Shown: piece after piece, positions 56,401 through 64,000 of the stretch
Layout: the number at the start of each line of letters is the position of its first letter
How positions within the stretch are numbered: position 1 is the first letter of the stretch
Origin: Cervus elaphus
Lineage: Eukaryota > Chordata > Mammalia > Artiodactyla > Cervidae
Assembly (NCBI RefSeq): GCF_910594005.1
Contig: NC_057832.1
Location: 100,265,152 to 100,329,151 of the forward strand
DNA: 64,000 nucleotides
Direction: 5' to 3'
Made by a program: the position numbers and the translations under genes
The notes under the pieces: model-generated
Told to the model about the DNA's origin: nothing
The model's input: the letters and a program-made list of their open reading frames with translations, nothing else
Database searches by the model: none

Positions 56401-56981
56401 CTTCTGCTATGACTCTGGCCCCTTGCACTTTCCCCCTGCAGAGCAGGACCCTGGGGGACGATCCTGGTTACCCAAGTGGGCAACTCTGGTATATGCGGGG
56501 GCTTGACCCAAGTAGCTGTTAGACAGAGGCGGCTTTCCAAATCATGGGAGCTTCCTTGCACGCTCCAGTGAGGGGAGAACTGTTGCTGGTCTGCCTCTCT
56601 GGGCCTCTTGGACTGCAGTCTTTCACAGGAGCTTCTTGGGAGGAAGCCAAGCTGCTTGGTCAAGAGCGGGAAGGTAGCAGAGGTTGACTCCAGTCAACAC
56701 TGGACGAGGCTCTCGGCTTGGGATCATTAGCTTGGCCCTTGCAAATATTTTCAAGTGAGTGACCTTGTTCTGCTGGTTCTACTCCTGCCCCAGACCAAGC
56801 CAGTGGAGGCAGCATTGACTGGGCCTACAACCAAGGCATCAAGTACTCCTTCACCTTTGAACTCCGGGACACAGGGCGCTATGGTTTCCTGCTGCCAGCC
56901 TCCCAGATCATCCCCACAGCCCAGGAGACGTGGCTGGGGCTTCTGACCATCATGGAGCATACGTTGAATAATGCTTACTGA
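50403..56981 (+). CDS. CPA1: CPA1, pancreatic procarboxypeptidase A1 (10 coding exons, 419 aa)
   Basis: Digestive zymogen of pancreatic acinar cells; trypsin cleavage releases the enzyme, which removes C-terminal aromatic and aliphatic residues in the gut. Coding exons: 50403-50467, 50911-50992, 51458-51691, 51936-52037, 52773-52874, 53079-53189, 53777-53867, 54389-54588, 55102-55186, 56794-56981. They join in phase to 1260 bp with no internal stop. Signal peptide 1-16; activation peptide to Arg110; the mature chain begins ARSTNTFNYATYHTLDE, as in bovine carboxypeptidase A. Zinc ligands are His179, Glu182 and His306; Arg237, Asn254-Arg255, Tyr358 and Glu380 complete the active site; the disulfide is Cys248-Cys271. 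Ile365, mature position 255, marks A-type specificity. Length equals bovine CPA1, but several residues differ from my recollection of it, so the species may not be cattle. Arg276 stands where family members usually have His. Confidence 0.98.
50911..50992 (+). CDS. CPA1: CPA1 coding exon 2: activation domain
   Basis: 82 bp, acceptor TGCCCAG, donor GTCAGA. It completes Gly22 and encodes HQVLRISAADEAEVQTVKEL through HLQ. Confidence 0.96.
51458..51691 (+). CDS. CPA1: CPA1 coding exon 3: activation domain and cleavage site
   Basis: 234 bp, acceptor TCCCTAG, donor GTGAGG, 78 codons (LDFWRGPAQPG to YHTLDE). Its length equals CPA5 exon 3 plus exon 4 (135 + 99), with no intron between. Arg110-Ala111 is the expected trypsin activation site. 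Confidence 0.97.
51936..52037 (+). CDS. CPA1: CPA1 coding exon 4
   Basis: 102 bp, acceptor CTTCAG, donor GTAATG, 34 codons from IYDFMDLLVAEHPQLVSKL to PIYVLK, the first part of the catalytic domain. Confidence 0.97.
52362..52600 (+). repeat. Bov-tA SINE in CPA1 intron 4
   Basis: A short piece of an upstream unit (CTGCCCACTCCAGTATTCTT) joins a complete copy (GGCTTCCCTGGTGGCTCAGA to GACATGACTGAGTGACTTTC). This is the dimer junction also seen near 23930. Confidence 0.92.
52773..52874 (+). CDS. CPA1: CPA1 coding exon 5: zinc-binding HxxE motif
   Basis: 102 bp, acceptor ATCCAG, donor GTGAGC. It contains AIWIDLGIHSREWITQATG with zinc ligands His179 and Glu182. Confidence 0.97.
53079..53189 (+). 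CDS. CPA1: CPA1 coding exon 6
   Basis: 111 bp, acceptor ACCCCAG, donor GTATAG, 37 codons from FTDDYGQDPTFTAIL to PDGFVFTHSQ. Confidence 0.97.
53777..53867 (+). CDS. CPA1: CPA1 coding exon 7: substrate-binding residues
   Basis: 91 bp, acceptor TCTCAG, donor GTAAGG. It encodes NRLWRKTRS (Arg237), Cys248 and GVDANRNWDAGFG (Asn254, Arg255). Confidence 0.97.
54389..54588 (+). CDS. CPA1: CPA1 coding exon 8: third zinc ligand
   Basis: 200 bp, acceptor CCCGCAG, donor GTATGT. It encodes Cys271 in NPCSETYRGK and zinc ligand His306 in SIHSYSQLLLYPYGY. Confidence 0.97.
55102..55186 (+). CDS. CPA1: CPA1 coding exon 9
   Basis: 85 bp, acceptor CTCCAG, donor GTAAGT. It encodes NQVAKSAVESLSSLYGTSY and the pocket segment YGSIITTI. 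The last base begins the codon of catalytic Tyr358. Confidence 0.97.
55187..56793 (+). other. CPA1: CPA1 intron 9 with L2 relic
   Basis: GTAAGT to CCCAG, 1.6 kb, the longest CPA1 intron. 55605-55960 is a reverse L2 3' end (CAAATGTTTATTGGACACCT, TGCTTGGGATACAGTTGGGA). The rest is unassigned. Confidence 0.75.
56794..56981 (+). CDS. CPA1: CPA1 coding exon 10: catalytic Glu and stop
   Basis: 188 coding bp, acceptor GCCCCAG, stop TGA 56979-56981. It encodes QASGGSIDWAYNQGIKY and FTFELRDTGRYGF with catalytic Glu380. The protein ends TLNNAY. Confidence 0.98.
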
Positions 56982-57035
56982 CCCAGCCCTTCAGCACTCT
57001 CTTCTTCCTCCTCTTCAGCCCCACCTAGGCAACCA

Positions 57036-57041
57036 AATAAA
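57036..57041 (+). promoter_or_regulatory. CPA1: CPA1 polyadenylation signal AATAAA
   Basis: A canonical AATAAA lies 55 bp after the CPA1 stop, followed by a GTG-rich stretch around 57075-57100. It implies a very short 3' UTR, usual for pancreatic enzyme mRNAs. Confidence 0.9.
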
Positions 57042-57099
57042 GTCTGAGAGTACATGGAACAGAATGGACTCTCGTGTGGGGATGCATGTGGCGTGTCTG

Positions 57100-58149
57100 C
57101 CTTTTCAAGCTGGGGCAGAAGTAATTTAGTTCCTGCAGATCTCAGTGGAAACGTGTGGGTGGTTGGACTAGATGACCCTTAAACTTCCCTGCATTCCAAG
57201 GTCCTGTGAAGTTGTATCCAAGTGGCATCTGTTTTAATGAGACCACCCTGAGCTCAGCTCGTCAGTGGGGTGATTTGTTCATACCTTAGGAGCAAGCAGC
57301 AGCCACAGCTGCTAACCAAATGCCCAGCACCCCGCCGTGGTAAGGAATTCAGCTTGTACAATAGTCTAGCTAGTTGGATCCATTCATCTACAAAAGCAAT
57401 AACCCTGAGTATGAAATAGAATAATCCTGGTGGTCACTGCTTTCCCAGATGGATGTCACAGTCAGGCAAAGCTTTCTATACAGCAAAATATGGTCTCCCA
57501 CTCCTGAACTAAATTGGAAGAAAACAATTGCATTAAATGGAATTATTTAAAGATAAAGAACAAACACCAATCCCAGGGCATTTTTGTAATTGAAGTTTAT
57601 CACAGAGACTTTGCCTTTAGAGACAGAAGTAGTTTACTTCTCACTGCCACACACTTTCTAGCATCTCCTGGTACACTGTCTGCACTCCCTCTCCTCTCCC
57701 ACCTACCGCCGCTCCTTATCATTTGCAGAATTTCTCAAACCTGAGACTCTCCTCTTGATACATCACCTCCTCAGCTCCTAGAATTTGGCTTCCCTCCTTT
57801 GGCTTGGTGATTCTAGTGTCTGTGATATCACCCTAGTGGCTAGCACCACAAAACACATAGCATATATCTCAACTTTTTTTCAAAGCAAGAATCTATATTC
57901 GTTGCTTCCAGATCTCTTAAGGTGTGACTGTTGAGTAGGGAGTCAGTCCTAAGAAGTTACTGGGAAGTTGGGGTGGGGTGATGGCTTGGTAGCTCCCCAA
58001 ATAGGGGAGCTGGGGTAAGGATGGCAGCCTTTCCCTGTATCAGCCAAAGTACCACAATGCTTCCAACTCCAGTGACTTAAAAATTTGTGTCTTTTTCACA
58101 CACAATAGCCTGAAGTTAAAATGCTTTTTTTTAAGGGCCCATTAGGGAA
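57100..58149. other. Intergenic sequence after CPA1
   Basis: No gene or clear repeat recognised. Confidence 0.5.
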
Positions 58150-58310
58150 TTTTCATCTTGGAATTTTAAAAATAATCTTTGATATTCTAAAATTGAGATA
58201 TAGTTTATTTACTATATATATATTAGTTTCAGGTATACAAAATAGGGATTAAAATTTTTTATATATTATACTCCATTCATTTTTTATTTTAATATGTTTT
58301 TGCTACCAAA
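58150..58310 (-). mobile_element. L1 3' end fragment
   Basis: AAATTGAGATATAGTTTATT and ATTAGTTTCAGGTATACAAA resemble the reverse of a cetartiodactyl L1 3' UTR. Confidence 0.6.
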
Positions 58311-59399
58311 CATTCTGAAAAATAAAATGGATGAGGCTGACTATACATATAGTACACATAAACTTACACATACATAAGTTTATAAGGCAAGGTGAAACGG
58401 TGTTTCAGCCTTTACAGAAAGATGATCTAAAGATTTTATAACCCTTCCTTCAGGTTATCTTTTGGGAAGCATTTCCCTTCAATTTATGTAGATAAGCTGA
58501 AACCCACTGTGATGGCTCAGCAAAAAAAAAAAAAAAAAGGACAAGAAAAAAAACCTGATCTTACTGCTTAATACAGACTGATAAATGAAAAAATATTAAG
58601 TTAGCAAGATAGTGTATCCTCTTATTAAAACTGGATTACTTAGGGATCAAGGGTAGACTTGCTTAATCTAAAATAAACTGTATTCCCTGATAGCAGAGGC
58701 TACTTGGTTTGGTATTCAGTCTGCAAAACCCTCAGAAGTACTTGACATACAGATACCCAATAAATATTTGTTGAACAAATGCTCTCCACACTTACTAGAA
58801 AACTTTTCATTTTTATAGTCTGTATTTTGTAAGCTTGCAAGTCATTTTGAATTCCCCTGATCTGCAGTTTAGAAAGTAATGCTCTGAACAAGTCAAACTA
58901 TTAAGAAAGCTGAGAAGACAAGCAGCGTAGCACCAGAATGAAAATGCCATGGGGGCAGGAACCAGGCTGTTCTGCTCAAAACTCAGTTTCTCATGGTTGG
59001 CCAAGTATATGACACGTATCATGCACTTAATAAGTGCTTCTCAAATGGAGACATGGAAATTAATCTTTAAAATATTTTTAACTTTATACTTTGCAGATAC
59101 ATATTTTTATAAATCTATGGATTAAAAGTTTTTATTTTCTAAATAAAACAGCACTAAAAGAGAAATGATAATTTTAGAAACCAATACAGCATATATGAAA
59201 AAGTATTAATAACCCTGAGAGGAAAAGAGCCTTTATAAGTAAAAGGGGTTTAAAAAAAAAAAGACTTCACATTTCAAAAGAAAAATAGAAGATTTTTTCC
59301 CCAAAGAAGAAATACAAAAAGTTGATAAATGAAAGATACTGATTCTCTGGGCAATTTTTTTTTTTTGTACATTAAAGAAAAATATATTATTTTTTTCCC
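58311..59399. other. AT-rich intergenic sequence
   Basis: A 16-18 bp A run sits near 58521. 58728-58785 resembles an L2 3' end (CAATAAATATTTGTTGAACA). Nothing else recognised. Confidence 0.45.
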
Positions 59400-60110
59400 A
59401 TCAGATAAAGAATAAAAAGACTGACAATTCAGTATTATCAAGAGTATGAAGAAATAAGACCTGTCATATACTGCTGGTGGGAGGATAAATTTATACCACC
59501 TTCCCAGAGGGGAATTTGGTGATATAAATAAAAAATTTCAACATATTGCTGCTTTGACTCAGTAAGTCCACTTGGAGGAATTTATTTTATAAAAATTCTC
59601 TGAGAAGTTCAAATAAACACATGTACAACATTGCAATAATAAAAATTTAAATAAAATGGAAAAGAACCTAGATAGATACCAGTATTAATATGGGTATTAC
59701 ATGTTTACACAATGGAATATTGGGAAGCCGTTGTAGTCTGTGGTTGATATGGAAAAATGGTCACAATATACTGAGTGAAAGAAGCTGGTCACATGGTGGA
59801 AATATTCTAAAATAGGACTGTGGTAATGCTTGCCCAACCCTGTAAATTTACTAAAATCCACTGAACTGTATCCTTCAAATGGGTGAATTTTATGGCATAT
59901 GATTTGTATTTCCACGACGTTTTTTAAAAAGCAGGCTATAAAATAGTACATGGAATATGAATCTCATTTTTGTTTGAAAAACATACCCACTATGCCTAGA
60001 AGTAGATATTCTCCAATAGTAATAATTGTGGTTACCCTAGGTGATGGTTTTTCCTCTTTACACTTTTCTGAGTTTCTTGCAATGAAAGAAGCTACTACAA
60101 ACACATCAGA
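59400..60110 (+). mobile_element. Old L1 3' end
   Basis: CATATACTGCTGGTGGGAGG, TCAACATATTGCTGCTTTGA, then CCTTCAAATGGGTGAATTTT, an L1 3' end in sense orientation. Heavily diverged. Confidence 0.65.
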
Positions 60111-61674
60111 TCACCTGTGGGTAACATTATCTAGTATCAACTTATTATCAAAATCAAACATCTAAATGATCATCTTAATTTGTGCCCAGATTCTTTTTCA
60201 TAATTTGTCGAAACTCATTTCTTCTGCTGTCTCCCTGAACAAGGTAATTGTCTTACTTTCGGAAAAGTTTATATTCCAGATGGAGCTGGCAGTAAGTGCC
60301 CTACCAAGGGCAGGGTACCAACATCTTGCTGGGGCCAGAGGTAGTGTGGGTGACAAATCCCAGGAGTGCTTGCTGCCCACACTCAGTTCCTGCAGCAATC
60401 TGGGGAACTGATTAGGCTTCTGCCTATTCTCCAGGACTTTTCAAAAGTCTTTATTTTAAAATGAACTCATTTACTCCATTCTTAGACCCTTATCCATGAT
60501 TCTCAGTGTGGGCCGTGAAGCCATTGGTGGTCCATAAGAATCCTTTGGGTGGTCTTTTGAATTAACACTAAGATATGTATGTCTAGCTTTGGCCTGAAAT
60601 TAAAATTGAAATGTCACTGAATACAATCCAGATATGACCTCACCAGTCCCTCATCCAGTGCAGGGCTGTTCATCATCTCAGCGATTGTTTTGCAAGGACA
60701 TGTGGGACTAGGTGGATTTGAAGATGCAGACGGATTCTTGCTCTAAGGACTCTAAAGTCAGAAACATCATTCTGTGAACACACTAAGACCCAGATGGTCC
60801 TTACAGGAAACTGATATGACCAACCAAAACATTCAAACTGGCCAGATGAAGGAAGAGCTCTGAGAAAGAAGCACAGAACACCCGTCAAATCTGAAAAAAC
60901 TGTCAAAGGGTAATGAGTTCTCCCCAAAGCTTTCAGGATCCATTTGGCAACTCAAACTGTGAGCATCATCTACCAACCCCAGAGACAAAGACAGCCAAAT
61001 GTTTCGTGCCAAAAGAAGAAAGTTCAAAGTCTTCTGTTTAACCACGGTGGTGTGCTCAGCCACATTTTTAGAGGAGAGCAGTGGAATGAGAGCCCTGCTC
61101 ACACACGGACTGAGGTGCAGAGGTTTGCTGCTGCTTCCTCCCGTGAAGCCCAGGCCTGTGACCATGAGCCAATTCACACAATTTATGTTTCAGCCTATGT
61201 CAGAAACATAGCCACAAAGGAAAGAGAAGATCGGACACAAATCATATCAATATGGTTTTACTGGAGAGTTAACCATCAGGAAAACAGCCTACTTTCCCCC
61301 TATAATCTGTTGAAAAGCTTGTAACTCCCATTCCCTAAGTGATACCTCATTAGGGACACGCTGAGAACCAAAACAGATCTCAGAAACCCTGGGGCACCTG
61401 TCTTCAAGATAGGTCACCAGACACAGACAACAGTGGAATGGGGAAATTCATGGTCCCAGGAGCAGATGCTTCTGTCCCTGAACTCCCACCGCCCTTTGTG
61501 TAGGTAGAGGACAAAGGCTTTCAGTGGAATCTTGGGTAACGACGAAGGAAGGGAGGCCAACAGCCAAGGGAAAGTTACATTTTTGTTGGTGAACTGGAGG
61601 CATGGCCAGGGAGAGCATGCTGGGCCCACCCAGAGTGGGAAGCCCAGAGCAGAGTGGTTTTCTCAACCTTCCAG
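60111..61674. other. Unassigned intergenic sequence
   Basis: No recognisable exon. In other mammals CEP41 lies beyond CPA1 on the opposite strand; I cannot identify any of its sequence here. Confidence 0.4.
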
Positions 61675-61852
61675 CTCAGTGACTCAAGGGCGAGTTGCTT
61701 AATTTCCTCTTGACCCTCAGTCTCTTCACCTGAAAATGGGGGCGCCTACCTTGTAGGGATGTTGGGATGGTCAAATGAGTCAAAACATAAAATGAAGACT
61801 CTAAGAATACTACCTAACACATAGCAAGTGCCCCATAAATGTTTACTAGCAT
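61675..61852 (+). repeat. MIR SINE
   Basis: CGAGTTGCTTAATTTCCTCT, CAGTCTCTTCACCTGAAAAT and CACATAGCAAGTGCCCCATA follow the forward MIR consensus. Confidence 0.85.
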
Positions 61853-64000
61853 TAATACTGGAAATCTTTAAGATTTGAAACAAAAGAGAAAGTAAAACCT
61901 GCTCTCAGATGGGAAGATGGTGTATAACCCGTAGCTGATGAATTCTGAAGGCCACTCTGAGCCTGAGGGGACCATGGAAACAGGCAGACTGTAGACAGCC
62001 AGAGTAATAATAAAGGTCCTCACAGCTTCCCGGGTAATCTAAAATTGCAGGGGGTAATCTAAAATTCTCAGAGCTACGAATGCCTCACTTACAAAAGTAG
62101 GACGTCCAAGGGGGCAAGGGATAACAAACTTTCCGGGTTTCTGGAATGGCAGACCAGTGCTGAGTGACTGCCACGGTGGGCTTTACATCCCAGACTTCAG
62201 TCTTGATGGATTTCTTTAGTTTATTTATTCACATACCCTTATTAAGGGTCACTGTCACATCGTTGGTGATTTTTACCTTCTAGGAGCTTATAGTCAAAAT
62301 AATTTTTTAAAACGTAGTCAATCAGTCCGTAGTGTCTAGTAAGTGACCTCTGTTGCCATACATTTCACCAAGTGCCTCAGGATGTTATGCATGTGAAGAG
62401 AATCTAAGTCTGCATTCGGAACAAAGAGGATCAGCATCAGAGAGTGAGGCCGTAAGGGGACGGGGTGGCAGGGGGAAAGAGGCAGCAGAGTTCTGTAAAC
62501 ACATAAAATCATGCGCTGAATCCCGTTTTGTCAGAATTCAGTGCTGACAAATTGCCACCATTACACATTTTATGCTATAACTGACCTGCGTGCCAATTTA
62601 AGGACATGGCAATAGCAATTTCAATAATTACTGCAATTTTAGGAAAGTACTACTACCCAAATGTGTTTTGAACACTTGGGAAGCACAATGTGTCCTATTT
62701 ATTGTTTTTATAGGAAAAACATATTAATTTTAATCAAAAAAATAATTGAATAGAAGATAAGCATATCATCATGCTCACATAAACTGATGTAAAATACACA
62801 TTTCTGATGTTTCTTAAAAAAAGAAAAAGGAGAGTATCATGGGAGTTACAACTTTGAAAGAACTGTGAAAAAATAAAAGCACATTATAGATACTGCGAGT
62901 ATTTTAAAACTGGAGAAAGAAAGGTTCTTAATGATTATCTTCCTGATAGAACAGGAAGGGAGTCATGGATTTAAATCCAGGAGGACAGAAATTAATTATC
63001 CCCCCTAAAAAAGTCAGAGAACATAAAAGACAGAATCTACAACCAATATATAACATGACAGAAACCAAAACCAACACAAGAAAAATTGCCTACATATTTC
63101 TTTCTAGCCCAGGACTCTGATTTCACTTATATTCCACAAGGGAATTAGAGAAAAGAAGGTTTTGTTTTGTTCTGTGTTCTTGGTGAGTAGCCTAAAGTCT
63201 TATGAATTTTTGTATAATCTCAATAGCACCACAGGAAAAATCCCTCAGCAACTAATGAACACTATTTGTTCTCTTTTAATTCTGACTTACACCCTAGTCC
63301 AATATGATTGTGCTAGTTCTGACTTTCTACTGAAGGTGAAAAATAAAATTACTTTTAGGCCATTCAAATCATTCTATGCCTTTCAGTAGATTAAACCTGA
63401 CATTATTACAGCCCGAGATGTTCTTTTTGTACTCGAATGAGTAATGTTGCCTTCTCCTCCCTCTCCATTTCTTGCTTTCATGCTTCTCTCCTTCCTACCT
63501 TCCTTTCTTTCTTAAATACACATCCCTTTAGAGTACTGAACGTATTAGTTAGACTTTGACCATCACTGTCGCTCAGACAGAGGAGTAGCTGTACTTCGAG
63601 GAAGCATTGTCCATCTAGGGGGTCCTAAGTTCCCAGGCAAGAGCAGCTCGTCAGCCTCTGCAACACTGATGAGAGTCCCATGGTATTGTGTTTAAGGTGG
63701 CCATCAGTCCCTGCTGGGCATGGAGAGAAACCCAGACCTTCTGACTAGAGAGCTGAGGTCTCCTGCCCTAACTGGAATGATTTCCTGATTCATTTATACA
63801 AAGAAAACATGCGTTCCTGGGAGATACAGCATAAAGAAGTACACTTTCCCATCACCCCAGTCTCATGTGACTCCCCACAGATTATCTCAACAGAGAGGGA
63901 GTGAGAAGTTGGCAGACTTCGGCATATTAATAGCAAACAACAAATTAAGAACTATGTACTTTAATTGTCAACATTCATAATTGCACAAAGTATCACAGAT
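61853..64000. other. Unassigned AT-rich intergenic sequence
   Basis: Apart from a 20-bp tandem duplication at 62032-62066, I see no gene, RNA or assignable repeat. Confidence 0.45.
62032..62066. repeat. Short 20-bp tandem duplication
   Basis: GGGTAATCTAAAATT occurs at 62032-62046 and again at 62052-62066. Confidence 0.9.

Noticed and set aside
60833..61177. Possible CEP41 exon on the minus strand downstream of CPA1
   Set aside because: CEP41 is expected nearby from other mammals, but the translation shows nothing I recognise as CEP41 and no convincing splice sites.

Overview
This window is nuclear DNA of a ruminant (cattle, sheep, goat or deer relative; I cannot fix the species). The evidence is the repeat load: tRNA-derived Bov-tA/BOV-A2 SINEs, CHR-type SINEs, BovB (RTE) LINE pieces, a young ruminant L1 3' end, and older L1, HAL1, L2, MIR and MER5 copies. 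Genes are split by GT-AG introns. There is no sign of bacterial, plasmid or viral organisation.

Two complete protein-coding genes lie head to tail on the + strand, and both are M14A metallocarboxypeptidases. CPA5 has 11 coding exons (19193-39493) that join in phase to 436 codons plus stop. CPA1, pancreatic procarboxypeptidase A1, has 10 coding exons (50403-56981) that join to 419 codons plus stop. Eight of their exons have identical lengths, as expected of tandem duplicates. The main structural difference is one intron: CPA5 has a 10.4 kb intron where CPA1 has an uninterrupted 234-bp exon. Both proteins keep the signal peptide, the activation domain, the zinc ligands and the catalytic Arg, Tyr and Glu. 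The order CPA5 then CPA1 matches the distal end of the mammalian CPA2-CPA4-CPA5-CPA1 cluster.

Layout: 1-19 kb is intergenic and repeat-rich, with several nested insertions, a mariner-derived palindrome at 4202-4280 and a strong G-quadruplex motif near 15.1 kb. 19.2-39.6 kb is CPA5, whose intron 3 carries a 1.0 kb BovB copy inside an L2 and whose intron 8 holds a repeat-poor stretch with clustered homeodomain-type sites. 39.6-50.4 kb is intergenic and ends in a compact TATA-type promoter. 50.4-57.1 kb is CPA1. 57.1-64 kb is downstream intergenic DNA with old L1, L2 and MIR pieces.

I found no undescribed biological system. The items most worth a second look are the mariner hairpin (a possible microRNA precursor of the ruminant miR-2284/2285 type), the G-quadruplex motif, the intron difference between the paralogues, the CPA1 promoter elements and the CPA5 intron 8 cluster.
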